Shown here one piece after another: positions 14,301 to 26,660 of a stretch of 64,000 nucleotides of DNA. The notes beneath the pieces were generated by a model. The model saw only the letters and a list, made by a program, of their open reading frames with translations. It was not told the DNA's origin and did no database searches. The position numbers were made by a program, and so were the translations under genes. The stretch's first letter is position 1. Every line of letters starts with the position of its first letter. The DNA is from Tubiluchus corallicola. Taxonomy: Eukaryota; Priapulida; Priapulimorpha; Priapulimorphida; Tubiluchidae. Location: NCBI GenBank assembly GCA_030141605.1, contig JAQGDQ010000118.1:186001-250000 (forward strand), written 5' to 3'.

Positions 14301-15490
14301 CACCATGCCACAACAATAATAATTTTCCGTCCAAATTATCACGTGCTGCCAATAATTTGGGATATTCTAGCAGAAATCGTGTTCACAATGCAACAGATGT
14401 GTGTGCACTGAATGAGAGAGCCAGCAGTGCATGCATCCGCGTTGCTCCACGGCGCAGCCTCTACTATGGCAAGTGAACTAAAGCAAGCAAGCAGCACCTA
14501 CTGTACGCAGACAGGGGTCGATAATACACCACCGTTTACACACAACATGAAAGCCTACGCGAAAATGATAGGTTGGCAGACTGGATCGCCAGGAAAAGAA
14601 TTTAACCTCCCACAGAACGGCCTACACAACTGAATGGCTTCTAAACGTTATCTGTCATTGAATAATAATGGCTGCAGCTTACGTAGAGCAGCGATTCAAT
14701 TCATTTTAACACAATAGAGTACATAATTATGTATGAGCCAAAATATAGAACCTCATGCGCTAATGTGTCGGTGATATAATGTAGTCAGTGTGCATATTCA
14801 TAGTGAGTATTTGTAAATGTACTGTATTAATGTATGCATGGTGTATTTTCGTTTTGCAAATTGAGAGCTTCGTATTATTTTTTAAACATTTCATTTCGTG
14901 CGGTCTACGTGACTAAAATAACTCTATGCACACAAAAGCTGTATCACATTAATAATATAAAACGATAACCAGATACACACGCCAATCAGGTATTTTAATT
15001 ATCGATAAATCCTTGACGAATGTGGCTAGTAATTCACTTATCAACTCGTCATTTTAAAGACACTAATTCCATAAATTAAATACACTGTACAATACTAATA
15101 TTCACTACACCTATAAACAAGAGCGCCCATTAAATATAAACTTGAAACGCATGCGTCACGTCTGTGTTATATACGGTTACAAGAAATAAAAGCATTTTAT
15201 GCAGTTATAGCTGCACTCAGTGGGTAATTCTTGCAATTTATTCAAATGCAAATAGCGTCGTGTTTAATGCATGACTGGAATACTAGCTTTGTCTTGATGC
15301 TTGCTTGCCACTGAATCATAAATGGACATTATTTCAAAAATCCAAGCAATTTACATTATTTTGCGACAATATCAATTCTCATTCCACAAGCTTCAGAAAA
15401 TACAGAGCTAAGCAGCTAATACTATACTAACTAATAGTATGAATGGATTGTATGCTATTAGTAGCAAACAGATGCTGACAATAGAACACA

Positions 15491-15546
15491 ACAACGCAGC
15501 TATGCAACAATAGGTAAAACAACGCAGCTATGCAACAATAGGTGCA
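15491..15546. repeat. 28-bp tandem duplication in an ACAAC-rich tract
   Basis: Two copies of acaacgcagctatgcaacaa plus taggt(a/g), at 15,491-15,518 and 15,519-15,546, differ only at the last few bases. The surrounding 15,475-15,735 is rich in (A)CAACAC words and probably an older expansion of the same kind. Confidence 0.85.
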
Positions 15547-16342
15547 ACACAGGAAAAACACAACAGCATGCTCAAGACGTTAATGTACAGAACTGTAAAG
15601 TTCGACAAAAACACGACAAAACGCAACACAACGCACCATGACAGAACACACTGCAGCGGAACACAACAATACAGCATTTGAATTCCATGTAGTACAACAC
15701 AATGCAACGATGCGCAACACGTTTCCTTCAGTGCAAAAACCACATCATTGATTTAGTTCACATCTTTGTTCAACGCACTGCAATTAATTGCATTTGACTG
15801 GCGCTTTTAATACTCCCATATTTCAAAGACTTTAGCTGAAAATATTATTTTATGGTTATACACTCTATAAAGTTATGTGAAATTTAATAATAAAATGTGT
15901 CGCTGCCGTGGATACGGTAACGGACCGTTTAGGTAATTAAGTGATATTGAAACTACTTGAAAGTATTTTTGTGAACAAAACGAAATAAGTATCACTGTCA
16001 GAATCTGCATAACAAAGAAAAATGATGCAGCTTAATTGTGTCCAGGATGTTCATGGTTGTCAAACGGCTGAACACCTGTGCAAATTTGTAAGTGGCATTT
16101 AGAAATGTTTTAATAGTTCGTATTTTTGAACAATTTTTCCAGTGCGGTCACCTTCAAAACTGAGTTCCAGTTTTCTTTATTATCAGGATACATGACCGAT
16201 GCTTTATACCTGGAAACACGCAGTGCAGCAACCTCTTACGACTTCTCTGCAAGTTTTGATCGCGAATCAGTACGCCAGTCAAACTGGAAACCATTTCATT
16301 GTTGAAGTTCTAGCATTAATTACCCAAACTAATAGACACCTA

Positions 16343-16355
16343 CCCCCCCCCCCCC
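16343..16355. repeat. C13 homopolymer
   Basis: Thirteen consecutive C residues on the plus strand. The length is likely variable or subject to sequencing error. Confidence 0.95.
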
Positions 16356-18019
16356 AATGCCTGTAAGTTATCTAATTTTTATACACTATATTTTTATTAA
16401 TTGGATTGTTGAGTGATCATGATCATGTTATTGTCGAAATACTGCAAACGGGCAGATGTTTGTGTTGGAATAAAAGCCATGTCTTCGCTTAAGTGAGTGC
16501 TGCGTGTTATTTTCTTTGTATTAGAATTCGTTTTCCTCATCACCGATATGTAACTTACACTGTAAATGACTTTATTATTCATTTAGCTTATGAAATCCAA
16601 AGCAATCATATTTTGTCTCTGTTGTTTCAGCTCTTCTAAAATTTGTCTCTCCTAGAAATGAATGCAAAGACTGAACGGATGTAAAACAGAGATGTCATGC
16701 GCGAGAACACATCCCACACTCATGCACTTCAAAGTCAGCAGAAAATGCATATTACTCACTGCAATGATCTGCAGTCAATCAAATTACTGTGCAGTAATAA
16801 TGAACCACTAATGACAAACGATCCCACATAATGCCCGCAGACAGTAATTTAACTTGACTCGGATTCAGAGCTCTGGAAAGCTTAATCCAAGTTAAGCCTG
16901 TGGGAAGCATTTCGACTCAGAGAATAGCTTAGCAAAGCCATGGGCTTTAGAAGTATAGTTACAGTAGGGCTTACTAGGGCTTAGCACAGATGATGTACAG
17001 CTTTACTCTGTCAGCTCAGCATCAATGATGGTGGGCTACAGAAATTAAAATGAAATTACATGGACATTATTTTAAGTGTTACTTCTTTCAAAGTCTCATT
17101 CGGTCTCCTGAAGACATTCAAACACTCAGGCAACACAAAAAAGTCAAAGATAAAAAACCTTCACTATTATAGACTAATTAGAAGGAGAACTGGCTCTTCT
17201 AATAGAGTCGGTAAATAATGGTACTGAGGTGTGCAAAAGTGCAAATCTTATATTGATCACAATATAATGGCATAATTGTGATATTGGATCAGTCCTAATT
17301 AATCTCAGAAAAGTTTATAAATCTTTCCTATGCCTGAAAATGTCATATTTATTGGATCCATTTCAAGGATCCAGTCATATGCCCTCATCCTTGTTGTGAA
17401 CACCCACTCTTGCATCGCTTTAAGCAGACCATTATAATGTATGAGTTGTAATGATATTACTAAATAAGTATATATGAATAATTTAACACCATATTATAAA
17501 ACTTCAGGATTAGGCCTGAAATAAATGCACAAAGATTACATAGTAGCAAAACTATAATTAACAATCCGTAGGCGAAAACGTTTTCTGTACAGGAAATGGG
17601 ATCAAGGTTGATGCAGCTACACCTACATATTACCTTAAACATTCATAATGCCACTGATTAAATCACCTGCTCACCTGCAATATAAACGCAGCAATCATGC
17701 AGGCCCTCGTGTGTACAACCACAAAAGGTGTGCTTATTTAATCGATCCAACACACAGCATAGGCAATTTTGCTGCGAAATGTAAATTGTATGGAAAAAGA
17801 ATGTATGTGCATATAATGTAGGAAGGACAATAAACGTGGGGAGGTGTGCAAATCTGTTACACATCTGTTCATGTGATGCGATTAATTTTTAGTGAATCAA
17901 GTAACATAGAACTAAACAGCTTGGCGACCAGCGGTTACCTCATTTTTAAAATTCAGGTCGCTTTCTATTTTCTGTGACCAAAAAGTAGAGATTTTTCTAG
18001 AACTTATAGCACAAACGCA

Positions 18020-18142
18020 CAAAAAATTAAATTGTGATACGAAACTTGAAAAACCGAAATTGTGAAAAAGCTGGAACGCAGCCTGGATTTGAACCAGGAA
18101 GCTTCTGCTTACAAGACAGACCACTACGACCACTAGGCTCCA
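18020..18142 (-). mobile_element. tRNA-derived SINE copy (minus), half of an inverted pair
   Basis: Read on the minus strand from 18,142: a tRNA-like head with a duplicated tagtggtc A-box region and an anticodon-arm-like segment with loop CTTGTAA (TGT, tRNA-Thr-like). Then comes a perfect 5-bp T-stem cctgg/ccagg around ttcaaat, with B box ggttcaaatcc at 18,085-18,095, followed by a tail with ctttttcacaattt. The acceptor stem does not pair, so this is a SINE and not a tRNA gene. Confidence 0.65.
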
Positions 18143-18170
18143 GTGATAGGGGAGTAAAACTGGAGAATAC

Positions 18171-18268
18171 GGTAGCCTGGTGGTCTAAGGCACCTACCTT
18201 GTAAGCAGAAGGTTGCTGGTTCAAATCCAAGTTCTATTCCAACTTTTTCACAATTCCTATTTTCAAAT
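18171..18268 (+). mobile_element. tRNA-derived SINE copy (plus), half of an inverted pair
   Basis: This is the same family as the copy ending at 18,142, but on the plus strand and head-to-head with it across a 28-bp gap. It has A box tggtctaaggc (18,181-18,191), cttgtaagcag anticodon region, B box ggttcaaatcc (18,218-18,228), and the same ctttttcacaatt tail after 18,241. The pair could form a long imperfect hairpin if transcribed. Confidence 0.65.
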
Positions 18269-18479
18269 TTAAACTCAAAATTTAAATGTGTGTTTGTAAG
18301 ATCATTAAAAATAATCTTGACAGTAAGAAGAGTACAATAACCAAATTTGAAATTGCGCTGATTTGTCTCTTTATTTAAATTATCACACCCTACGCTACAT
18401 TTGACACGAAGTGTTTGGCAGCCAGCAACAATAATTCCATTTAACAGGTAAAACTAGCCGTGATCAATAATATTTTAGC

Positions 18480-18610
18480 CGACAGGAAACATATCAAATA
18501 GCTTGGCGACGTAATCGTGCGCTAATAAGCCGAATGGGGGATATTAATCGCTGAACGCTAAGTCTCACAAACAGCTGCAACCGATCTAATGCAGTTACCG
18601 TTTTATTGCT
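18480..18610. promoter_or_regulatory. Candidate non-coding regulatory block
   Basis: A short island of higher complexity in AT-rich intron, with gcgacgtaatcgtgcgctaa and ttaatcgctgaacg, then an E-box cagctg and homeodomain cores. Composition only. Confidence 0.2.
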
Positions 18611-19744
18611 GCATTCAGTTTTTTTGCAGAGTCTATTGAGCATATAAATATATATTACTTAGGGAAAGGAAGCACGTTTAACGGAAAGCTAATCAAATAC
18701 AGTCTCTGCACATGATGATGATGACGATAGCGCTGGTTGCGATGATGGTTATGATAAAGATTTTTATTAAAAATATCTGTCTATTTTATGTATCAGAAAC
18801 ATTATTTAACAAATATCACATTACCGCAGTTACAAATCTATTCAAGCTAAAAGTGGTCACTCGGTTCAACTTTGAAATTTTTTATATCGTGACAATAATC
18901 ATACATTGTTAGCAGGTACGTAAGCCGCTTTGTGAAATGCTGCTACGTGTATTATATTTTTGGAATGTTGTTATATTATACAAAATATACATTATGAAAT
19001 GTAAGCCTCACAGATGCAGCATCGTGTTAGGTGTGTAGTTAATCAACTGAGCAAACTGTATGTTAGTAATATTTACTGGCAACCCTTGTGTTCTTTGATG
19101 TAAATAATGATGCTTCCTGGAACAATTATACTAATTATACATGTAGTTGTTACATAAATAAGAATGACAACTGCAGAAGATAAACTTGATAAAATTCTCT
19201 TTTAATTTTCAAACGTTTCAGTTTCAATTTTTTCAATAGTTTTAAATGTCAATAAAATTACAGTTAAACGAGAACTGTAGTTTGTGTAAACAATTGTAAT
19301 CACTGGTTTCTGGTTGTACCATTATGCATATATGCATGTATAATTATGTAATCAAAAATTTGGAAATGTTTAATTTTGTATTTTACCGTGGAAGATGGTG
19401 TGAATAAAAAAATAACTTAAATAAAACATAAATATAGCCACACCTTCATGACTTAAAGTTCAAATATTTAAAGTTGTGTGAATGAGAAAATGGGAGTATA
19501 CAAATTTCTCTTGGAAAATACGTTAGAAGTACTAAGATCATAACGATACAAAAGAACTTTGAAAATATATTGATACTTAACACAATTCTAATCAAAATGT
19601 TGTTGGTTTACATGATATTATTAACACTGTGTGACAATATCGCACTAATACATATGTTCTATTCACAAACATATGAGCATTCAAATTATTTCATGTCATT
19701 TAGGCAATTCCGACCCGAAATGACCCAAATCACGCTACCAATAA

Positions 19745-20163
19745 ATTGAAAATTACCTTCAGGAACGTGATAAACTAGTCGCGAATGATTAAATGAACGA
19801 AATGACACTTTGCAGGAAATAGGAACGCAGGTGCAAGACGCTCGCCTCAAACTAGAGGAAGCAAGGAAACCACTCGAATAGTCGATAATCTCTACCCGCT
19901 GTAACAAGTCTTTGCACTTTTTCCATAATCCGTTTCCATTATCGTCGCAACTTAAACCCATCAAATTACTAAAGGAGGGAATTAAATTTGTCCATCGGCT
20001 AGAATTCATCTCTCACGAGGCGTTGAGAAACAAGGAGCCACTGGGTATATACACGACTGAAATGATTTACAAGATTCATCCACAGTTTTTAGAAAAACAA
20101 GCCGAGTGTCTACAAGCTAATGTGTTGCATTCCTTGGGGATGAGTTTTAGGGTAAAGAGATAA
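19745..20163 (+). pseudogene. Degraded coiled-coil-like reading frame
   Basis: The plus strand has coding-like pieces in sequence. ERDKLVAND (from about 19,760) is followed, after a one-base frame change, by LNERNDTLQEIGTQV and ARLKLEEARKPLE, then an in-frame TAG at 19,879-19,881. The same frame then continues open for 93 codons to a TAA at 20,161-20,163 (pieces such as LLKEGIKFVHRLEF and FLEKQAECLQANVLHSLGM). The first part has heptad-like spacing. Two AATAAA signals follow within about 60 bp of the stop. It could be a dead retrocopy, a transposon remnant, or exons of an unknown gene; no family is recognised. The minus strand is also open for 107 codons here (19,686-20,009), but its Ser/Leu/Cys-rich product looks like the antisense of a coiled coil. 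Confidence 0.35.
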
Positions 20164-20759
20164 AACAGCCATTAGGATGAATAAACCGTGCACTTGTATG
20201 TTTTGAAGCGTAATAAACTTGTATCGGATAAAATATTAAAAAGAAATCGCTGAGTTAATGGACCATTGTGTTTCTTTCTTCTTCTTTGCATGCAAAACGA
20301 TACTACTGATAGCTTACAGAGTTAGAAGATAAAAATCGTGATTTAACCCTACAATAAGCTTGAGACCACCCACAACTGTAAACAATATAAGTAAGTTAAA
20401 ACACCACACAATGCCACACCTTCAGTTGTGTTACAGTGTTCTCTCAACGTTTGGCTTCAATAAGCTGTTATCACATTTTAGCCACATTTGAACCAAGGTG
20501 GGTAGAAAAAAAACTGAACAGCAAGACGGCGTCTTTAATTTCAACTGCAAGCAAGAAAGAAGTGCACGGAATGTAAAAATGCTAGTACAGCCTTTATGAA
20601 GAAATCCTTCAGCCACCAACGCAAATAGCTGTCTGTGGTGGCTAAAGGCATGTGCGTAAAAGGTGGTGCATGTTGCAGAAAACAAATTTCACATGTGTAA
20701 ATAATGTATGTGTATACGAGCTATATAATATATTATATGGTTATGAGCTACTAAAAGCC

Positions 20760-21020
20760 CAAAGGGTGCACGTGGGTGACTTCACAATTATTTAACAATC
20801 AAGCCATTCAAACCGCTTTCATATTAAAGAGTTAGTCAACACAATGGATGTATTGAAAGCAAGTGGAGCCACAGGACACAACCTAACCCCCTGCCAGCTG
20901 GTGCTATACAATAACATTACATGGGCACAGCTTTACAGCTTTGTGTCCGCGACGTCGACCGATACTGCGATACAATACGCCTGTGACGCCCCCCTTCGGG
21001 CACCTTAAGTGCACCCTTTG
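20760..21020. mobile_element. Small TIR (MITE-like) element
   Basis: A perfect 12-bp inverted repeat, caaagggtgcac (20,760-20,771) and gtgcaccctttg (21,009-21,020), bounds 261 bp that include a GC-rich end (gacgccccccttcgggcacc). No target-site duplication is evident, and the interior does not code. A chance 12-bp inverted pair cannot be excluded. Confidence 0.4.
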
Positions 21021-24000
21021 ACTATCTCTGTGCAGTATGAAATATGTTCCCGAGTGGGAGGCATAACTGATTGAGCAGTTGCAAAAATGGAGTTGGCTTT
21101 CTTCCTTTTGAATGTGGGGCTTTTTGTAAATATAATAAAGCGCTTTTTGTGAATCTGCTGGAACGAATTTTGATTGAAAAGAACCCTCTTAAGCCAGAAA
21201 CACTATATTACACAGTGAAAAGGTACGCATTATTCTAAGAAATCACTGGTGAAAAACTACACGGACTAAAGAGCGACTTAATATGTCCTAGGACTGCTTC
21301 TCATTTCCTTTAAAGTAAGAGGACTCCTGCAAGAATTAATTCCTTGAACGTACTTGGTTGCAACTTGCACCAGCATGGAAATTTCGAACTTTTTTCCGTG
21401 ACCTCAACCACTACAGCAGTGTATATAATCCTGCCAAATCTATTCTCAAAAAAAAACAATATCAGTTCGGCGAATTTGAAATCATGGCATGTGCAACTAA
21501 AGTGTGATAAATACTAATAGAAATGCAAAAAACGTGGATGCCCAACCAAACAAAAATACTAGGATACGATAAACAGATACTAAGAACAGTAGTTACGGAA
21601 GTTCTGTGTCTTACAGTGCGTCACTTGCGTGTTTTACAGTGGCTGAACCTGTGCCAACAGATCTCGAAGCTGTTCACCTGGTTAAGCGTTTAAAATTATT
21701 GTTGGGAAACCTCAACACATTTGTATTAGGAATAACTTTCAGCGGCAGTACATTTCAATAAGACGGTACTCGTCTGTGAGCAAGTGTGTTCAGTGGAATT
21801 GTTTCCGATGCGATTCTTTGAAGAAATATTTTAACTTGAGCCACAGAAAAAGTAAGAAAAACGCAACTCTTACTACTAAGTGTGGAAAAAGCTAGATAAA
21901 CTAATTTACTGAATATATTAGTAAATATTTGTATTTGTACAACCAGGAATAAGGTTTTTGTCTGCATGTACATAGTAACTTGGAACACCAGTTTTATGAC
22001 ATATTTACCGCTCAGCTGCCGGAGAAAACCACTTAAGGAATTTGCTTGAATCTAGCACAAACAGCCTCAGGGCAGGTGACAAACTGAACAAAACTATCAA
22101 TTAGGGCGGTCACACAGGTGCTGTTTGGCTATATTAACGCAATGCTTTGAATCCCTTGTCAATAAATGCTTGATTGCCTTTAGGCAAAAACTCGAAAAAA
22201 GTACCCATGCATGAAAAAGAAACTCATAAATGTTCTCAACACACGCAAGTTTTGTGCAAGAGTTATTACACAGTAAGAAAGTTTCAATATGCACGACCAT
22301 GGACTGCTTTCATTATTTCAAGCTTTGAGTATTGACTATATAACATGTGCTCTATCTGACTGTAATACAGGTACGTTGTCTTACATGCGATGTACAATTG
22401 AACATTATTAAGTTTAAGAAATAAAAGTTCACTTATCGTTGTCTTGATCTCTGAGAATAAAATACTATGGCTAACCTGATTGGTTCCAATTGCAGTCTCT
22501 TCTTTCTAAGCGCCGACGATATCTTCGTTTTTCCCTGCTTTTCAAAATCTTACACTGAACTTTGCAAAATACAATATAATGTTTTTTTATTTGTACCATT
22601 TAAAACAGTCAGTCGATTCTCTGCTTCTTTTTAGACTAAACGTATTTTCAGAAAAGTGGAACCATGGAGGAGGCATTTTTTTTAAAAAAGTGGGCAAATA
22701 GCCAGTTTTATCAATTTGACTATGCTGAATCGGAAAACAACTGTTGCTAGCTTGAAACATTAACTGAAATTGTTAAAACTGCAAAAAACAAAATGGCCGC
22801 CAAGTTTTTGTGCAAACACTATAAATCAAAAAAATTCCCAAAAAGAAACATTAAGAGGCGGTTATGATATCTATTTCAGGGTAGTTGGACCTATGAAATC
22901 CATTTCAGTTAGTTTTATTTCAAAAATGACCGCCACATAAAACGAATTTACAGCGATCACGCTATTATGTTAACTGTTTCACCTAAAGACTTATTATAAA
23001 AACATTATTTTTATTAATACGACCTTCCAGAAAACTGTTATTAGCCCCAAAAAAGAATGCTAAGCAACTTAAACATACATTAATTTTACACACTGCATTC
23101 TATATTACAATTCTCTGCAAGAAAAATTTCCCAAAGGATATGCAACAGAGGGCTACCTGATTCAAGAAGAACACCAATAGACCTTCTATTACTACTAAAT
23201 TAGTTGTTACACGAATTCTACTATTGTACTTCTCTGGATATGCCATTAATGAAAGTAACATCGTAGCACTTTCTGTTGAAAATATCATTCTTTATTGGCT
23301 GTTATCCACTATTCCAGATTTTCATCTTGTCCCTTGTCCCCCTCTTGAGTGGCAACTTACTTAATTTGAGGATTTGCATAAAAAATGATGTATGCACAAG
23401 CCTGGTAGTTGATTACAATGTGAGTAGTGAATGTGAAACAGTGGCTTCTACTGTTTTGTAGAACATCATGACGGCTGGCATATTTCTGCATCAACAAAAT
23501 TCACAATCCACTGAAACGGTTGCTAAAATGTCGTTGATGGACTGGTTTATATGGGCTTAAAGTCGAACGTTAGGCTTACCTTTGTTCTGACGTAATAATG
23601 TAAAATGGAGCCACAAACTTAATCGGACATCCGCCGTCTGAGCCATAATCATGGTGACGTCGCTTTTTATCACTGCGTAAACAAGGCACTCATGTCTGTA
23701 ATGCGATGGCACAAGCCTTTTACTGCCTATTCGCAAAAACTTCAAGACAAATTTTACAACTTTACATTTACACAGTCGGAAATTTTACGAGAAATTATAT
23801 CGTATCATATCGCATGGCGTACGCGGCTCGTAAACGCGCGTCGATAAACCGCGTAGAATGGAAGGTTATCATAACAATAACATCCATTTTATAACAGCTT
23901 TTGAATTTGCTGCCTCAACACTCCCGAGGCGTGAAAATCGCAGTTTACGAGCCGTTTCAGTAAAGAAGCACATAAACGACGACTGTCGACGTCCAATGCT

Positions 24001-26459
24001 CGTTTCATTTCCATCCATTCAACGTCGTAAAATCGACTTCATCTCAGTGCAGATGATATGGAGAAAAAAGTCGAGTCGAAAAGTGGACAGACGTAATTTC
24101 TGCAAACTGCACCATCGTAAATGACGCAGTGTTCCTTAAGCACGCAATTGGATTAGATTTTGCTATTGCACGGAACTGATCTCATTTCCTCTGCTGCGAG
24201 TACATATGCGTAATCAAACTTCAATCGCGGGACGCTTGCATCTTAAGAAAAATTACGAAATATCGTCCAAATTTGAGTGTGGCGACAAACACTTGATCTG
24301 CATATGAGCAAATACGAGCGTTTTCTACCGGTCCGCTAAGACGTGACAAACAGAATTATTACGCTCGTAATATGCTTGCAACATTCCGCAATATCCAGAC
24401 GAAATTGCGCTCTGTAGTGGAAACTTGACCAAAATTGGCTGCACTACAAAGAAATTTCATCTGATCATCTAGACCTTTTAGATAGTTCTGATGATAAGCG
24501 TGACTCACTGAAAATACACGAGAAAAGCTAACATAGCTTCGATTTTCAAACTGAGAACAATGTCAAGGCTACTTTTGGCACATCAGTGATTTACTAAAGG
24601 ATAATTTCCAAACTTCTGTCATTTTCAATTTTGTGTCAGAAGGCGCAAATAAGAACTTGAATGTTTGGATAAAATCATACAAATGGGGAAACCCCAAAAA
24701 TAATACAACAGTCTAACGTCTCAAATGACGGTGTACCGTTTCCATAATATAACTCAGAAGTTGTGTCATCATTAGAAACAAGGCTCAAAAACCATGTCAT
24801 CATTAAACAGACGCACCATATAGTTGCACTTCAGAAGAGCCGTATAATCTCTCTGATATTCAATTCCGTATACTCATATAACGTATTACTTATCTTTGTT
24901 AAGAACACTCATCAAATCTATCAAATCTAGCAAATACCTAAGCCAAAGCTAGCAATCTAGGGAGAGATGTTTGGCAAATAATCAAAGACATGTAATCATC
25001 AAACTGAAACGCGATGATAAACTTGGACGTCTTGTGCAATTGCACAGACATCTGGTTCAATAGTAAATAGTATTCTAGGCAAAAAAGTCAAACCACATGC
25101 CCACCTGTCAGACTTACGAACGCTTATATGTGTCTACATAAAATACTTATGTTTCTGCACATATGATATTTTTCTGCGCGTTAAATTTTTAAATAATGTA
25201 TAAGAATCATGCATGTATTAATCTTGACGTATTGACGTACTAAACTTTCACAGACATTAAGTGCTGTAAAACAACAGACAAAATTACTTGGTTTAAAGAC
25301 CTTTGTTGCACTGAAACACTTAGTGAAACAAAAAAAATTGTTGGAGTAATGAGTATGAAGCGAGGTGCTGATGTTGATGACGACGACACTAGGGTGGTGA
25401 TGAAGGTAGCAGTAGTAAACCAGTAGTGCAACCTTACTTTACAACCACTTGGTGATGCTACTGTCACTGGCTGCCACCTTTGTTAATCTCTGTAGCTTGA
25501 TGGACTGACTGGTCCTGTCAGGGCCTTTTTAACATAAAGATCGGGTGAGATATAACCCTGTAATCCTCCCTTATACTCCTAACCAGGACCTGTAGATTTT
25601 TAATAGTCTTACAGTTGCTCATTTTCCACTGTCAGGTTTTTAACTTCGGGTAAATCAGTAATTGTTAAAAATAGTATTGGCGTTGTATAATCTATCATGA
25701 GTCAATAGCCTCACGTCAAGAAATCTCAAAACTGTATTGTTAAGTAGCAGTAAATAATACTGCGAATTGAATCAAATGATATAATTCCAAACGACATGTG
25801 CAGCAAGTTATAATTAGAATGGTCCAAACTGTTCTGACTGAAGTTCGATTTTAATTACAAGTTCGATAAAAACGAAAGTTTTGAATTAAATTGAATTAAA
25901 AGCGCCCCCAGATGCCCTCAGAATGCCATTAAATGCGGAAAAGACACAAATAAATTCTTTTTAAACATTATCTGTAAAGAAATGTTGATCAAATTATCTT
26001 TTAAGTAGTGTTTCAAGGTCTATAAGAACACCACCATTGGTTTCAAGGAAAATTCTAGAACGCAAAAATTGCTTAGATATATGTTTGTCCTCAAATGCAA
26101 TAAAATGCATCGGCGGCGGGAGTTTACTTCCCTTCCCCAGACGCATATTAGCTACTTAATGGATCGTTGGATAAAATGCCCCCTCCAGTCAGAATTTCTT
26201 AAAAGGGACTCTGGATCCTATTACATTAAGCAGTAAAAAAAGCTCAAAACTACAATGACTTCCTCATTTAAACTCAGATAACCTGTTTCTGAAAGAAATC
26301 ATTTCGTTTGTTAAAGTCATTTAACATAATAATAAATTCCCGATCATTACAGCTACGGAAGCTCATAACCAAATTAGTAATAAGTACTAATAGTAATAGT
26401 AGTAATCACTACTCCCATGTTTTTTTGTAAAATTCATTTCCTTTGAGCGTGCAAAAACT

Positions 26460-26660
26460 AGCTGTATGGATTTTCGACGTTAACCAATCACTTACCATAA
26501 AATTTGTCGAGCAACTGTAAATAATACATTAACGAATGGCGATAGGGTTCTACAAACGACTGAAATTATTAGATGAATTTATTCAGCATGACGCAACGCG
26601 AATGTAATTACGGATGCATGGGGGAAAATTGATGATAATGAGCTGCAAAATTTCGAAAGC
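26460..26660. promoter_or_regulatory. Candidate non-coding regulatory block
   Basis: Repeat-free block with several CpGs, a CCAAT core (gttaaccaatcac), homeodomain cores and a bZIP-like word (catgacgcaacgcg), ending in gatgataatgagctgc. No coding frame. Composition only. Confidence 0.22.

Noticed and set aside
18060-18240. Two tRNA-Thr(TGT) genes
   Set aside because: T and anticodon arms are tRNA-like, but the acceptor stems do not pair and both copies share a SINE tail.
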